Origin: Muribaculaceae bacterium
GTDB taxonomy: Bacteria; Bacteroidota; Bacteroidia; Bacteroidales; Muribaculaceae
Assembly (NCBI GenBank): GCA_017619255.1
Contig: JAFZSS010000166.1
Coordinates: 1 to 12,607, forward strand
DNA: 12,607 nt
Direction: 5' to 3'
A program made the translations under genes and the position numbers. Numbering within the stretch: position 1 is the stretch's first letter; the number at the start of each line of letters is the position of its first letter. The notes under the pieces are model-generated. The model was not told the origin of the DNA. It saw only the letters and a program-made list of their open reading frames with translations, and did not search any database. Positions 1 to 6,279 of this stretch are shown one piece after another.

Positions 1-160
1 AGTCGGTCGCCGTGCCGCGGGATGTGCCGTGCACCTTGACCGTCGCGCCGATAATCGGCTCGCCGTCGCTCGACTGCGTGATCACGCCTGTAACCACACG
101 GGCCATGCCCGGCAGGGACAGGAGACTCAACAACAGTAGCAAAAGTAGCTGTTTTCTCAT
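1..160 (-). CDS. SusC/RagA-type TonB-dependent outer-membrane receptor, N-terminal fragment (runs off the left edge)
   Basis: Reading leftward from an ATG at 160, 53 codons are visible with no stop. They begin with a signal peptide (MRKQLLLLLLLSLLSLPGMA) and continue into VVTGVITQSSDGEPIIGATV and KVHGTSRGTATD. This is the start of the carboxypeptidase-regulatory-like (CarboxypepD_reg) domain that sits at the N-terminus of SusC/RagA receptors, where V-x-G-x-V, GEPIIGA and G-T-x-x-G-x-x-TD are hallmarks. Such receptors take up glycans or peptides across the outer membrane with a SusD partner and TonB energy. The plug, barrel and substrate lie outside the window, so specificity cannot be stated. 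A TonB-dependent receptor of another subfamily or another surface protein sharing this domain is possible but less likely. Confidence 0.8.
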   Translation of the reverse strand, partial: MRKQLLLLLLLSLLSLPGMARVVTGVITQSSDGEPIIGATVKVHGTSRGTATD

Positions 161-223
161 TGTTTGTTTGGTTTTTATTATTTAGGAAAAATTGATATCG
201 TACTATCATTTGCGATTGAACTA

Positions 224-231
224 CAAACTTA
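224..231 (-). promoter_or_regulatory. Candidate -7 box for the SusC-like gene
   Basis: On the minus strand this octamer reads TAAGTTTG, an exact match to the Bacteroidetes TAnnTTTG -7 element, about 64 bases before the receptor's ATG. No convincing TTG/TTTG lies 19-21 bases further upstream, so the call rests on the -7 box and its position only. Confidence 0.35.
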
Positions 232-283
232 CATCTTATTTTTCAATTATTATATATAATGTGCGTTTTTAACACTCAAAATC

Positions 284-295
284 CTAAAATTTTAG
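284..295. other. 12-bp perfect palindrome in the receptor upstream region
   Basis: CTAAAATTTTAG is a perfect palindrome about 50 bases upstream of the candidate -7 box of the receptor gene. It could be an operator half-site pair, but in such AT-rich DNA a chance palindrome of this length is quite possible. Confidence 0.2.
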
Positions 296-337
296 AATTA
301 ACAACATTTTTTTAGAGATTTTGACAGAAAAACACGA

Positions 338-373
338 TAAAAAATCAGAGTTCTCGAGGGCGAGAACTCTGAT
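338..373 (-). terminator. Rho-independent terminator of the phosphatase-hexosaminidase unit
   Basis: The arms at 344-356 and 361-373 are perfectly complementary over 13 bp (ATCAGAGTTCTCG and its reverse complement) around a 4-nt loop. On the minus strand the hairpin is followed by a run of six T residues. It begins 12 bases after the stop codon of the hexosaminidase gene and separates it from the receptor gene. Confidence 0.92.
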
Positions 374-384
374 GCCAATACTGA

Positions 385-2862
385 TTATTTGAACAGATAG
401 GTCGTCACACTCTCATGTCCCTGGTAGAAGGCTTTTGCCTTGATGACCTGAGGCTGCGTTTTGATGCGCACGGGAGTGGTCCAGCGCGGAGAGTCGATCG
501 AGGGCTCGCTGCCGTCGAGGGTATAGGTAACCATCTCCCCCGGATACTGGGTGTTGATGTGCAACATGCCGTCAATGATTTTAATGCCCGGAGGACCCAC
601 ACGGAAGTTGAATCCCCTGCTGCGCAGCAGAGGCAGCTCGCGCGTGCCGATTTTGAGGTTATATTGGTGGCGTGCGTCATTATAAGCCTTGGTGTCGGTC
701 AGATCCTTGCTCCACTCGGGAAGGGTGTTCCAGGCACGCTCGCTCACACCCATCATTTTTGGCAACAGCAGGTACTGAACCTCGTCAAACGAACGCAGGG
801 TCTCGCCCCACAATTGGGCTTGAACGCCAATGATGTTTTCGGGTTTTTCCAGCTTGGTCTTGCCGTCGCCAGCTGTTGTGATGTTGATGGGAGTGCCGTC
901 AACGGCAGTGCGGGCGCTGGCATAGATGTTAGCTGGCAGGGCACTCCAAGCGTCAATTTCATCCACCTTGCCGCCCCAGTGCAGACCCTGCTCGTTTTGA
1001 TGCCAGCTGTAGCCCATGTCCATGTAGAAATTGGTCACATTGGACAGGATAACGGGGTAGCCGTCATTGGCCAAACGGTAGGGCACTTCGTTGCGTGAGC
1101 CCACAGTGCTCCAGGCGTTAACGCCAGCAATGCGCGGAGCCACCACCTTGTTGAAGGCTTCGCTGTGGTTCAAGGCGACCTCCTGCCAACCCTCGATGCG
1201 AATCTTGCGGGCTTCCAGCAGGGCGCTGATACGCTTGATGTAGTACTCGCTCACCTCGTGCTGGTTTTTAAGGTTCTCGCGCTTCATCAGCGCCTGCACA
1301 TCAGGGCTGTTATCCCACGCGCCATTGGGCACCTCGTCGCCGCCCAAGTGGACTACTTCGAGTTTCAATCCAGCTTCTTTATACATTTGCTGTAACTCTC
1401 CGACCACGCGGTCGATGAAGCGGTAAACATCATCACTGGCCACATTGAGCACATTATCGTGGTAGTTCTGGGCCGAGGTGTAAACCGATGTGTTTTTCTC
1501 GTCCCACAGGCGGAACTGTTCAGCTGTGGGGCTGCTCATGGCGCGGTTCTTCATCGCCACGATGGCAGCGCGGGCATGGCCAGGCGTCTCAATCTCAGGG
1601 ATGATGCGCACCCCACGGGCCCACGCATAGCGCAGCAGGTCGATGAACTCGGCGCGGGTGATATAGCCGTTGGCACTCTGCGACAGGTCGTCTGGATTGC
1701 CGTTGCCGTCGAAGATCTGGGCCAGATAGCCTTTCTCGTCGAGCGTAGCGCCACGGCGCGAAGCCACCTGCGTCAGTTCCGGGAAGCCGGGAATCTCCAG
1801 GCGCCATGCCTCATCGTCGGTGAAGTGGAACTGCAGGTAGTTCATCTTGTAATAGGCCATAAGGTCGATGATGCGCTTGAGCTTGTCGGGACCGGCAACA
1901 TAGTTGCGGGCGATGTCGAGCATCAGGCCACGGTAGCCCAGATCGGGCCAGTCGATGACAAAACAGTTCTGCAGGCGGTGGGCCTTGCTGTGATCCAGTG
2001 CCGATATCAGTGTCATCACACCATTCATCAAGGCACTCTGCGAGGCGCCCAGGATGGTGATTTCGCCGTCATGCACACGCAGGCTGTAATGCTCACGGTT
2101 GGTGCTCATCTTCTTGTCCAACAGTAGCTTGATGACTGTTTCCTGGCCGCTGGAGACATAGATGCAGCGTTTTTTCAATTCCTCGGTGAGCAATTTCTTG
2201 GCACGGCTGTAGCCGCCCCACTGGAACCACTTGCCGGTCTTGATGCTCACAAGATTGCCGACAGGGGTGAAGCCGTCCTCAATGTCCACTTGCTTGGGCA
2301 TGGGGAAGATGTCATAGTCGTTGCCCGTGTAGCCGTCGCCGAAGCCGTTGATGGCTTCATTATAGCTGTACATGTAGTTGCCGTCGGGATAAGTTTTGTG
2401 GTCGCGCCATTGTCCGGGCTTGTCGAGCGGGGCACGGTTGATGTTCACGGCTATGGGGTGATTCATGTCGCCGCCCATAACCACATGACCACCAGCAGGC
2501 ATGTAATTCTTGTTGATGAGTGTGCCCCTCATCACCATCTCAACCACCAACGAGTCGCCTGCGGCAATGGGCTTGTAGTTGTCGTTGGGCTTCACGCGGT
2601 AATAGGTTGTCGAGACCTCCTCAATATCCACGGGACAGCCGGCAGGCAAGGTCACTGTGCGTGAGAACTGGTTGAAAAAGAACTGCCAGTCGCCAGCCAA
2701 CGGCAGCTTGGAGACATTTTTGATGACGAAGCGAGAGCTGTAATTGCCCTCTGCAGTGTTGTTCTGCCCCATGTGCCAGTCCACGGCAATGGGCGATTGG
2801 GCGCTCATCGTCAGTGCGGTTATGGCCAGCAAAAGAATCGTTAATAAACTGAGTCTCTTCAT
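385..2862 (-). CDS. Secreted beta-N-acetylhexosaminidase, glycoside hydrolase family 20
   Basis: This 825-aa enzyme should remove terminal beta-linked GlcNAc or GalNAc from glycans such as mucin or N-glycans by substrate-assisted catalysis. Residues 1-21 are a signal peptide ending in MSAQ. Residues about 40-170 resemble the CHB_HEX carbohydrate-binding domain (LPLAGDWQFFF). About 195-305 is the GH20b domain. About 308-715 is the catalytic barrel, starting at GYRGLMLDIARN. The HLGGDE motif carries the catalytic pair D509-E510. FHFTDDEAWR (345-354), W584, Y613/D615 and WGE (685-687) match the sugar pocket. The C-terminus (about 745-825, YTLDGSEPS) is the small chitobiase/Fn3-associated domain. 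The length is normal for Bacteroidales homologues. The start ATG overlaps the stop of the upstream phosphatase gene (ATGA), so the two are probably co-transcribed and translationally coupled. Periplasm or cell surface is likely; the absence of a clear lipobox argues against a lipoprotein. Exact substrate is not readable. Confidence 0.95.
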   Translation of the reverse strand: MKRLSLLTILLLAITALTMSAQSPIAVDWHMGQNNTAEGNYSSRFVIKNVSKLPLAGDWQFFFNQFSRTVTLPAGCPVDIEEVSTTYYRVKPNDNYKPIAAGDSLVVEMVMRGTLINKNYMPAGGHVVMGGDMNHPIAVNINRAPLDKPGQWRDHKTYPDGNYMYSYNEAINGFGDGYTGNDYDIFPMPKQVDIEDGFTPVGNLVSIKTGKWFQWGGYSRAKKLLTEELKKRCIYVSSGQETVIKLLLDKKMSTNREHYSLRVHDGEITILGASQSALMNGVMTLISALDHSKAHRLQNCFVIDWPDLGYRGLMLDIARNYVAGPDKLKRIIDLMAYYKMNYLQFHFTDDEAWRLEIPGFPELTQVASRRGATLDEKGYLAQIFDGNGNPDDLSQSANGYITRAEFIDLLRYAWARGVRIIPEIETPGHARAAIVAMKNRAMSSPTAEQFRLWDEKNTSVYTSAQNYHDNVLNVASDDVYRFIDRVVGELQQMYKEAGLKLEVVHLGGDEVPNGAWDNSPDVQALMKRENLKNQHEVSEYYIKRISALLEARKIRIEGWQEVALNHSEAFNKVVAPRIAGVNAWSTVGSRNEVPYRLANDGYPVILSNVTNFYMDMGYSWHQNEQGLHWGGKVDEIDAWSALPANIYASARTAVDGTPINITTAGDGKTKLEKPENIIGVQAQLWGETLRSFDEVQYLLLPKMMGVSERAWNTLPEWSKDLTDTKAYNDARHQYNLKIGTRELPLLRSRGFNFRVGPPGIKIIDGMLHINTQYPGEMVTYTLDGSEPSIDSPRWTTPVRIKTQPQVIKAKAFYQGHESVTTYLFK

Positions 2863-3359
2863 TTTGATATGTTGTTTTGTTCGATAATCTGGTTCAACAG
2901 GTTGTCACAGGAGTCCTCTAGCAGGTCAAGCACGAGTTCAAAGCCCTCGCTGCCCTCATAGTAAGGGTCAGGGACATAGTCATAGTTGGGGTACTGACGG
3001 ATGTAGTCACCCATCATGACCACCTTGTTCTGCTGTTCTAGGGTGAATGCCATATGACACAGGTCATCCACATTGGCGGCGTCCATGCCCACGATGAGGT
3101 CAAAGTCGTCAAAGTCGCTCGACTGTACTCGGCGGGCGCGGTGGGACAATTCATAGCCGCGAGGACGGGCATGCACACGCATGCGCTTGTCGGGCAGGTC
3201 ACCGATGTGCCAACCACCGATGCCTGCTGAGTCGATATAAAACCGCTCGGTCAGGCCCCGCTCATCCACCATGCGTTGCATCACCGCCTGGGCCGCCGGC
3301 GACCGGCATATATTGCCCAGACAGACGAAAAGCACGCTGTATTTCCCTGATGCTGTCAT
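2859..3359 (-). CDS. Low-molecular-weight protein tyrosine phosphatase
   Basis: This 166-aa cytosolic enzyme removes phosphate from tyrosine. The signature loop VCLGNICRS gives C13-X5-R19-S20, with C13 the nucleophile and R19 the phosphate-binding arginine. SAGIGGWHIGDLPDKRM (44-60) is the second conserved block. DPYY at 131-134 supplies the general acid D131 and the aromatic pair typical of the family. Length is normal. In bacteria such enzymes often oppose BY-kinases in capsule or exopolysaccharide control, but no kinase or capsule gene is visible here. The stop overlaps the start of the downstream hexosaminidase by 4 bases. The start is at the first ATG, followed shortly by the VLFVCLGN strand that should lie near the N-terminus. 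No strong promoter was identified; the best upstream -7-like site has one mismatch. Confidence 0.95.
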   Translation of the reverse strand: MTASGKYSVLFVCLGNICRSPAAQAVMQRMVDERGLTERFYIDSAGIGGWHIGDLPDKRMRVHARPRGYELSHRARRVQSSDFDDFDLIVGMDAANVDDLCHMAFTLEQQNKVVMMGDYIRQYPNYDYVPDPYYEGSEGFELVLDLLEDSCDNLLNQIIEQNNISK

Positions 3360-3440
3360 TTTGAAGGTGCAATATTACAAAAAAACGATGACATTAGACA
3401 CTCATTGTGTCGGTTTTTTCATTATTTGGGTGTATCTTTC

Positions 3441-3480
3441 CCTTCGGGCCTTGGGGCCCTCGGGCAAATTAGGCTGCGCC
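3441..3480. repeat. GC-rich short inverted repeats in an intergenic segment
   Basis: Within an AT-rich spacer this stretch holds nested complementary tracts. GGGCC (3446-3450) pairs with GGCCC (3455-3459) around TTGG. The triplets CCC-TTC-GGG and CCC-TC-GGG can form small alternative loops, and AGGC-TGC-GCCT (3471-3481) forms another. No poly-T run follows on either strand, so it does not look like a terminator. It may be part of a dispersed intergenic repeat continuing into the hairpin at 3485-3522. Confidence 0.4.
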
Positions 3481-3484
3481 TTAA

Positions 3485-3522
3485 CAATGCTCAAGAAAAA
3501 ATAATGATTTTTCTTGGCATTG
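3485..3522. repeat. 15-bp hairpin with a one-base bulge, abutting a promoter
   Basis: CAATGC (3485-3490) and CAAGAAAAA (3492-3500) pair with TTTTTCTTG (3508-3516) and GCATTG (3517-3522). Only T3491 is unpaired, and the loop is 7 nt. The right arm contains the TTG that would serve as the -33 element of the promoter at 3513-3544. The T run lies inside the right arm rather than after it, so a simple terminator is unlikely. Confidence 0.55.
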
Positions 3523-3544
3523 TCTTCAGCTTGCACTAATTTTG
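3513..3544 (+). promoter_or_regulatory. Bacteroidetes-type promoter for the DUF5715-like gene
   Basis: CTTG at 3513-3516 is separated by 20 bases from TAATTTTG at 3537-3544, an exact TAnnTTTG. Transcription would start around 3550, just before the ATG codons at 3562 and 3580. This rules out the in-frame TTG at 3514 as a start codon, since it lies inside the promoter. Confidence 0.6.
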
Positions 3545-3561
3545 TCCTGTCGAAACAAGAA

Positions 3562-4338
3562 ATGACCTTCATAATTAAGATGAACCGTAATATCCTGAGC
3601 TTACTGCCATTGGTGCTTGTGATGGGCCTTGCCCTGGCAAGCTCCTTGTCATGCGGGAGTTGTAGCAGAGGGGAGCGACAAGATACTACAGCATGGGACT
3701 ACAAAGCGCCTCCGGCAATGCCGGTGAACCGCGCTTTGATGGGAGACAGCATGGGCCTTATCGCCAATGCTGAAATACATCGTTTACCCTCCTACATTGA
3801 ACAACGCCCACTCAAGGAAATCTTCAACGACAGTAATGCCGTGCAACTCGAGGCTGCGGAGCAGAATGGCTTTAAGCCAGTCAATTCCCTGCACGATGCC
3901 TACGCCATCGACAGGCCGTTAATCAGGATTTACTCTTGTGACGCTTATATGCTGGATGACCTCACGGCGTCAGTGCCTTACCTCGTGCCGAAGGCTGCAC
4001 AGCTGCTCAAGGAGATTGGTTATGCCTTCCAGGACTCCATCAGGTCTCGTGGCGGCAAGGACTACCGCATCAAGGTCACCAGTGTGACGCGCACCGACTT
4101 CAGCGTTTCCAAACTCATGCGCCGTAATCGTGCTGCCACCGAGAACTCCTGCCACCGCTATGGAACGACATTCGACATCAGCTGGGTGAAGTTTGACTGC
4201 CTTGACCCGAGTATGGTGGTGTCACTCGAGGATTTGAAGAACATTCTGGCCGAGGTCGTGCTTGATTTCCGCCGTCAGGGCCGCTGCTATGCCATTTTTG
4301 AGCGTAGGTCGGGTTGCCTGCATGTCACTGTCAGATAA
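3562..4338 (+). CDS. DUF5715-like exported protein with M15 peptidase-like residues
   Basis: Two starts are plausible: ATG 3562 (258 aa, listed here) and ATG 3580 (252 aa). The latter puts MNRN directly before the hydrophobic signal segment ILSLLPLVLVMGLALASS. A Cys-containing stretch (SLSCGSC) follows and may be a poor lipobox. I recognise the body as the Bacteroidales DUF5715 family from the pattern RIKVTSVTRT, then SKLMRRN, then ENSCHRYGTTFDISW. Numbered from ATG 3580, H192-x6-D199 has the spacing of the SxHxxGxxxD zinc site of M15 (VanY/DacA-type) peptidases, R171 lies just upstream, and H248 in the C-terminal LHVTVR could be a third ligand. A cell-wall peptidase role is therefore an inference, not established. 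It is first in a same-strand group; the HAD gene follows after 34 bases. Confidence 0.8.
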   Translation: MTFIIKMNRNILSLLPLVLVMGLALASSLSCGSCSRGERQDTTAWDYKAPPAMPVNRALMGDSMGLIANAEIHRLPSYIEQRPLKEIFNDSNAVQLEAAEQNGFKPVNSLHDAYAIDRPLIRIYSCDAYMLDDLTASVPYLVPKAAQLLKEIGYAFQDSIRSRGGKDYRIKVTSVTRTDFSVSKLMRRNRAATENSCHRYGTTFDISWVKFDCLDPSMVVSLEDLKNILAEVVLDFRRQGRCYAIFERRSGCLHVTVR

Positions 4339-4372
4339 CGATACATTATAACTATTATAACACTAAAAACCA

Positions 4373-5113
4373 ATGACCTTACAACAGACCATCGCCGAGT
4401 ACCTGAAATACACAGGTCACAAAGGCTTTGACATCAGCGCCGCACTTGTCGACTGTGACGGCGTACTGTATGATTCGATGAAGTACCACACCCAAGCTTG
4501 GGTGAAACTGATGAAGAAAAACGGCATTAAATGCACACGCGATGAGTTCTATGAGCTCGAGGGTATGACGGGCAGTGAAATCATCAAGATGAAGTTCAAG
4601 ACGGGTGCCGGAAAGAATGTTACCGACGATGAGGCCCATGCCCTCTATGGTGTGAAGACCCGCTATTTCAGGGAACTGGGCGAAGCGCCCATCATGCCTG
4701 GCGCCATGCGTGTGCTCGAGACGCTGAAAGAGGCAGGCGTGGACCGCGTGCTGGTGACGGGGTCACAACAGGATGCCTTGATTGAACGCATCAAGAACGA
4801 TTTCCCCGACATGTTTGGAGATGTCATGGTCACCGGCCATGATGTGCGTAAAGGCAAGCCCAATCCAGAACCCTATCTCAAGGCTATGAACAAGGCCGAG
4901 AAGAAATCCAACCAGTGCTTGGTCATTGAGAACGCCCCTTTGGGTGTCCAGGCCGCACATGCCGCTGGCTGCTTCACCATCGGTGTGACTACGGGTCCCA
5001 TCCCTGAAAAGGACCTGTACAAGGCTGGCGCCGACATTGTCTATAAGAACATGGATGAGCTGGCAGCCGCGTTGCCCTCACTGCTCGTGGCTTTGTCTCT
5101 GATCAAGGCCTGA
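4373..5113 (+). CDS. HAD-superfamily hydrolase, beta-phosphoglucomutase/sugar-phosphatase-like
   Basis: This 246-aa cytosolic protein has all four HAD regions. VDCDGVLYDS carries D27 (nucleophile) and D29 (acid/base). VLVTGS gives T129. RKGKPNP gives K162. VIENAPLGVQAAHAAG is motif IV. The insert between motifs I and II (about 35-105, helical, LEGMTGSEI) is a C1-type cap, as in beta-phosphoglucomutase and small phosphatases acting on sugar phosphates or phosphoglycolate. Motif IV has E186-N187 where E-D or D-D is more usual, which may affect Mg2+ binding or specificity. The first 20 residues before the core strand are slightly longer than usual. The gene starts 34 bases after the DUF5715-like gene, and 113 bases separate it from aroB. 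The substrate cannot be assigned from sequence. Confidence 0.88.
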   Translation: MTLQQTIAEYLKYTGHKGFDISAALVDCDGVLYDSMKYHTQAWVKLMKKNGIKCTRDEFYELEGMTGSEIIKMKFKTGAGKNVTDDEAHALYGVKTRYFRELGEAPIMPGAMRVLETLKEAGVDRVLVTGSQQDALIERIKNDFPDMFGDVMVTGHDVRKGKPNPEPYLKAMNKAEKKSNQCLVIENAPLGVQAAHAAGCFTIGVTTGPIPEKDLYKAGADIVYKNMDELAAALPSLLVALSLIKA

Positions 5114-5226
5114 GCTTGATGCTAAGACAATGATATAGATGTTGGCCACCACTCTGATGGGCGGGCTATTAAACAAATTATAACCAATAGATAGTTAATT
5201 TGCGTAATTCGTAGTTCTTTTTGATC

Positions 5227-6261
5227 ATGGGGCAGAACCTCATATTCACTAATGACATCATGGCCGCTATCGGGCAGATTAATGCTCAAGGCGGGCATAA
5301 CCTCATGGTGTGGATTGCCGATGTGAACACATCATCCTTCGTGCCCGCCCTCGAGCGCGTCATCACCATCCCTGGTGGTGACGGCAACAAGTCGCTCGAC
5401 ACGGTGACGCATGTCTGGGGCGAGATGGAGCGCATGGGGGTGACGCGGTGTTCGCTGGTCGTCAACTTGGGTGGTGGCATGGTGACCGATTTGGGCGGTT
5501 TTGCCGCTGCGACATTCAAGCGTGGCGTGAGGTTTGTGAATGTTCCCACCACGCTGCTTGGTGCTGTCGATGCCGCTGTGGGTGGCAAGACGGGATTTAA
5601 TTTCCATGGCTTGAAAAACGAGATTGGCGCATTCGCTCCCGCCAGTGATGTCATCATTTCGACCTGTTTTTTCGACACTCTGCCCCTGCAGGAGATGAAG
5701 TCGGGTTTTGCCGAGGTGCTCAAACATGCCTTGCTCAGCGACCGTGACGAGTTCCTGCGGCTTTTGAACCATGATTTCACCGCACCAATCAACCACGATA
5801 ATCTGCTGGAGCGGTTGCGTCGTTCGGTGCAGGTCAAGGTGGACATCGTCGACCGTGACCCCAAGGAGCAGGGAGAGCGCGAGGCACTCAACTTGGGCCA
5901 CACCGTGGGCCATGCCTTCGAAAGTCTGGCGATGAAACGGGATGATACAGTGCCTCACGGCTATGCTGTTGCATGGGGGCTGGTCGCCGAGACAGTGCTC
6001 TCTCATATCAAGCTGGGCTTCCCTAGCGGGGAAGTGCATCGCTTGGGGGCCTTCGTGCGTGATAATTACCGCGGTTTCCCGTTCACTTGCGATGATTATG
6101 ACGAGTTATTGGACTTGATGCGCCACGATAAGAAAAGCCGAGACGGCGAAATCACATGTACCCTGCTTGCTGATATTGGTGACTACCGCATCAGTCAGAT
6201 TGTCACAGGAGACGAAGTGACTGCTGCGCTTGACATTCTGCGAGACATTCTGGGAGTATGA
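5227..6261 (+). CDS. aroB: 3-dehydroquinate synthase
   Basis: AroB converts DAHP to 3-dehydroquinate, the second step of the shikimate pathway, using NAD+ and a divalent metal in the cytosol. The ATG at 5227 is chosen over the in-frame TTG at 5221 and gives 344 aa, slightly short for the family. Counting from that TTG, landmarks are LGGGMVTDLGGF (83-94, nucleotide binding), VPTTLLGAVDAAVGGKTGFN (108-127), FAEVLKH (163-169, metal ligand E165), LNLGHTVGHAFE (223-234, ligand H227) and PHGYAV (245-250, ligand H246). The C-terminal helical domain has the expected RHDKKSRDG (301-309). All catalytic landmarks are present, so the enzyme should be active. No other aro gene is visible. The rluA-like gene follows after only 18 bases, suggesting co-transcription. 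A -7-like TTAATTTG lies upstream but has one mismatch. Confidence 0.96.
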   Translation: MGQNLIFTNDIMAAIGQINAQGGHNLMVWIADVNTSSFVPALERVITIPGGDGNKSLDTVTHVWGEMERMGVTRCSLVVNLGGGMVTDLGGFAAATFKRGVRFVNVPTTLLGAVDAAVGGKTGFNFHGLKNEIGAFAPASDVIISTCFFDTLPLQEMKSGFAEVLKHALLSDRDEFLRLLNHDFTAPINHDNLLERLRRSVQVKVDIVDRDPKEQGEREALNLGHTVGHAFESLAMKRDDTVPHGYAVAWGLVAETVLSHIKLGFPSGEVHRLGAFVRDNYRGFPFTCDDYDELLDLMRHDKKSRDGEITCTLLADIGDYRISQIVTGDEVTAALDILRDILGV

Positions 6262-6279
6262 CATTAAACCACTAAAGTT

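Noticed and set aside
415..1098. Plus-strand open frame of 227 codons opposite the hexosaminidase gene
   Set aside because: It lies entirely antisense to a clear GH20 catalytic and C-terminal region, its product resembles no known family, and long antisense frames are expected with this codon bias. Other long frames opposite or out of phase with the assigned genes were set aside for the same reason.
3397..3419. Possible terminator GACAC-TCATT-GTGTC followed by T residues
   Set aside because: The stem has only 5 bp and no plus-strand gene precedes it, so there is nothing for it to terminate.
3388..3504. Possible 38-codon plus-strand gene from ATG 3388
   Set aside because: It runs through the inverted repeats of the intergenic block and shows no domain or good start context; the palindromes explain the sequence better.
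3514..3561. TTG start for the DUF5715-like gene
   Set aside because: It falls inside the promoter and hairpin and would put 22 polar or mixed residues before the signal peptide.
5114..5226. Promoter for aroB at the TTAATTTG site
   Set aside because: The -7 box has a mismatch and no TTG lies at the right distance, so it is not listed as a feature; the spacer shows nothing else clear.
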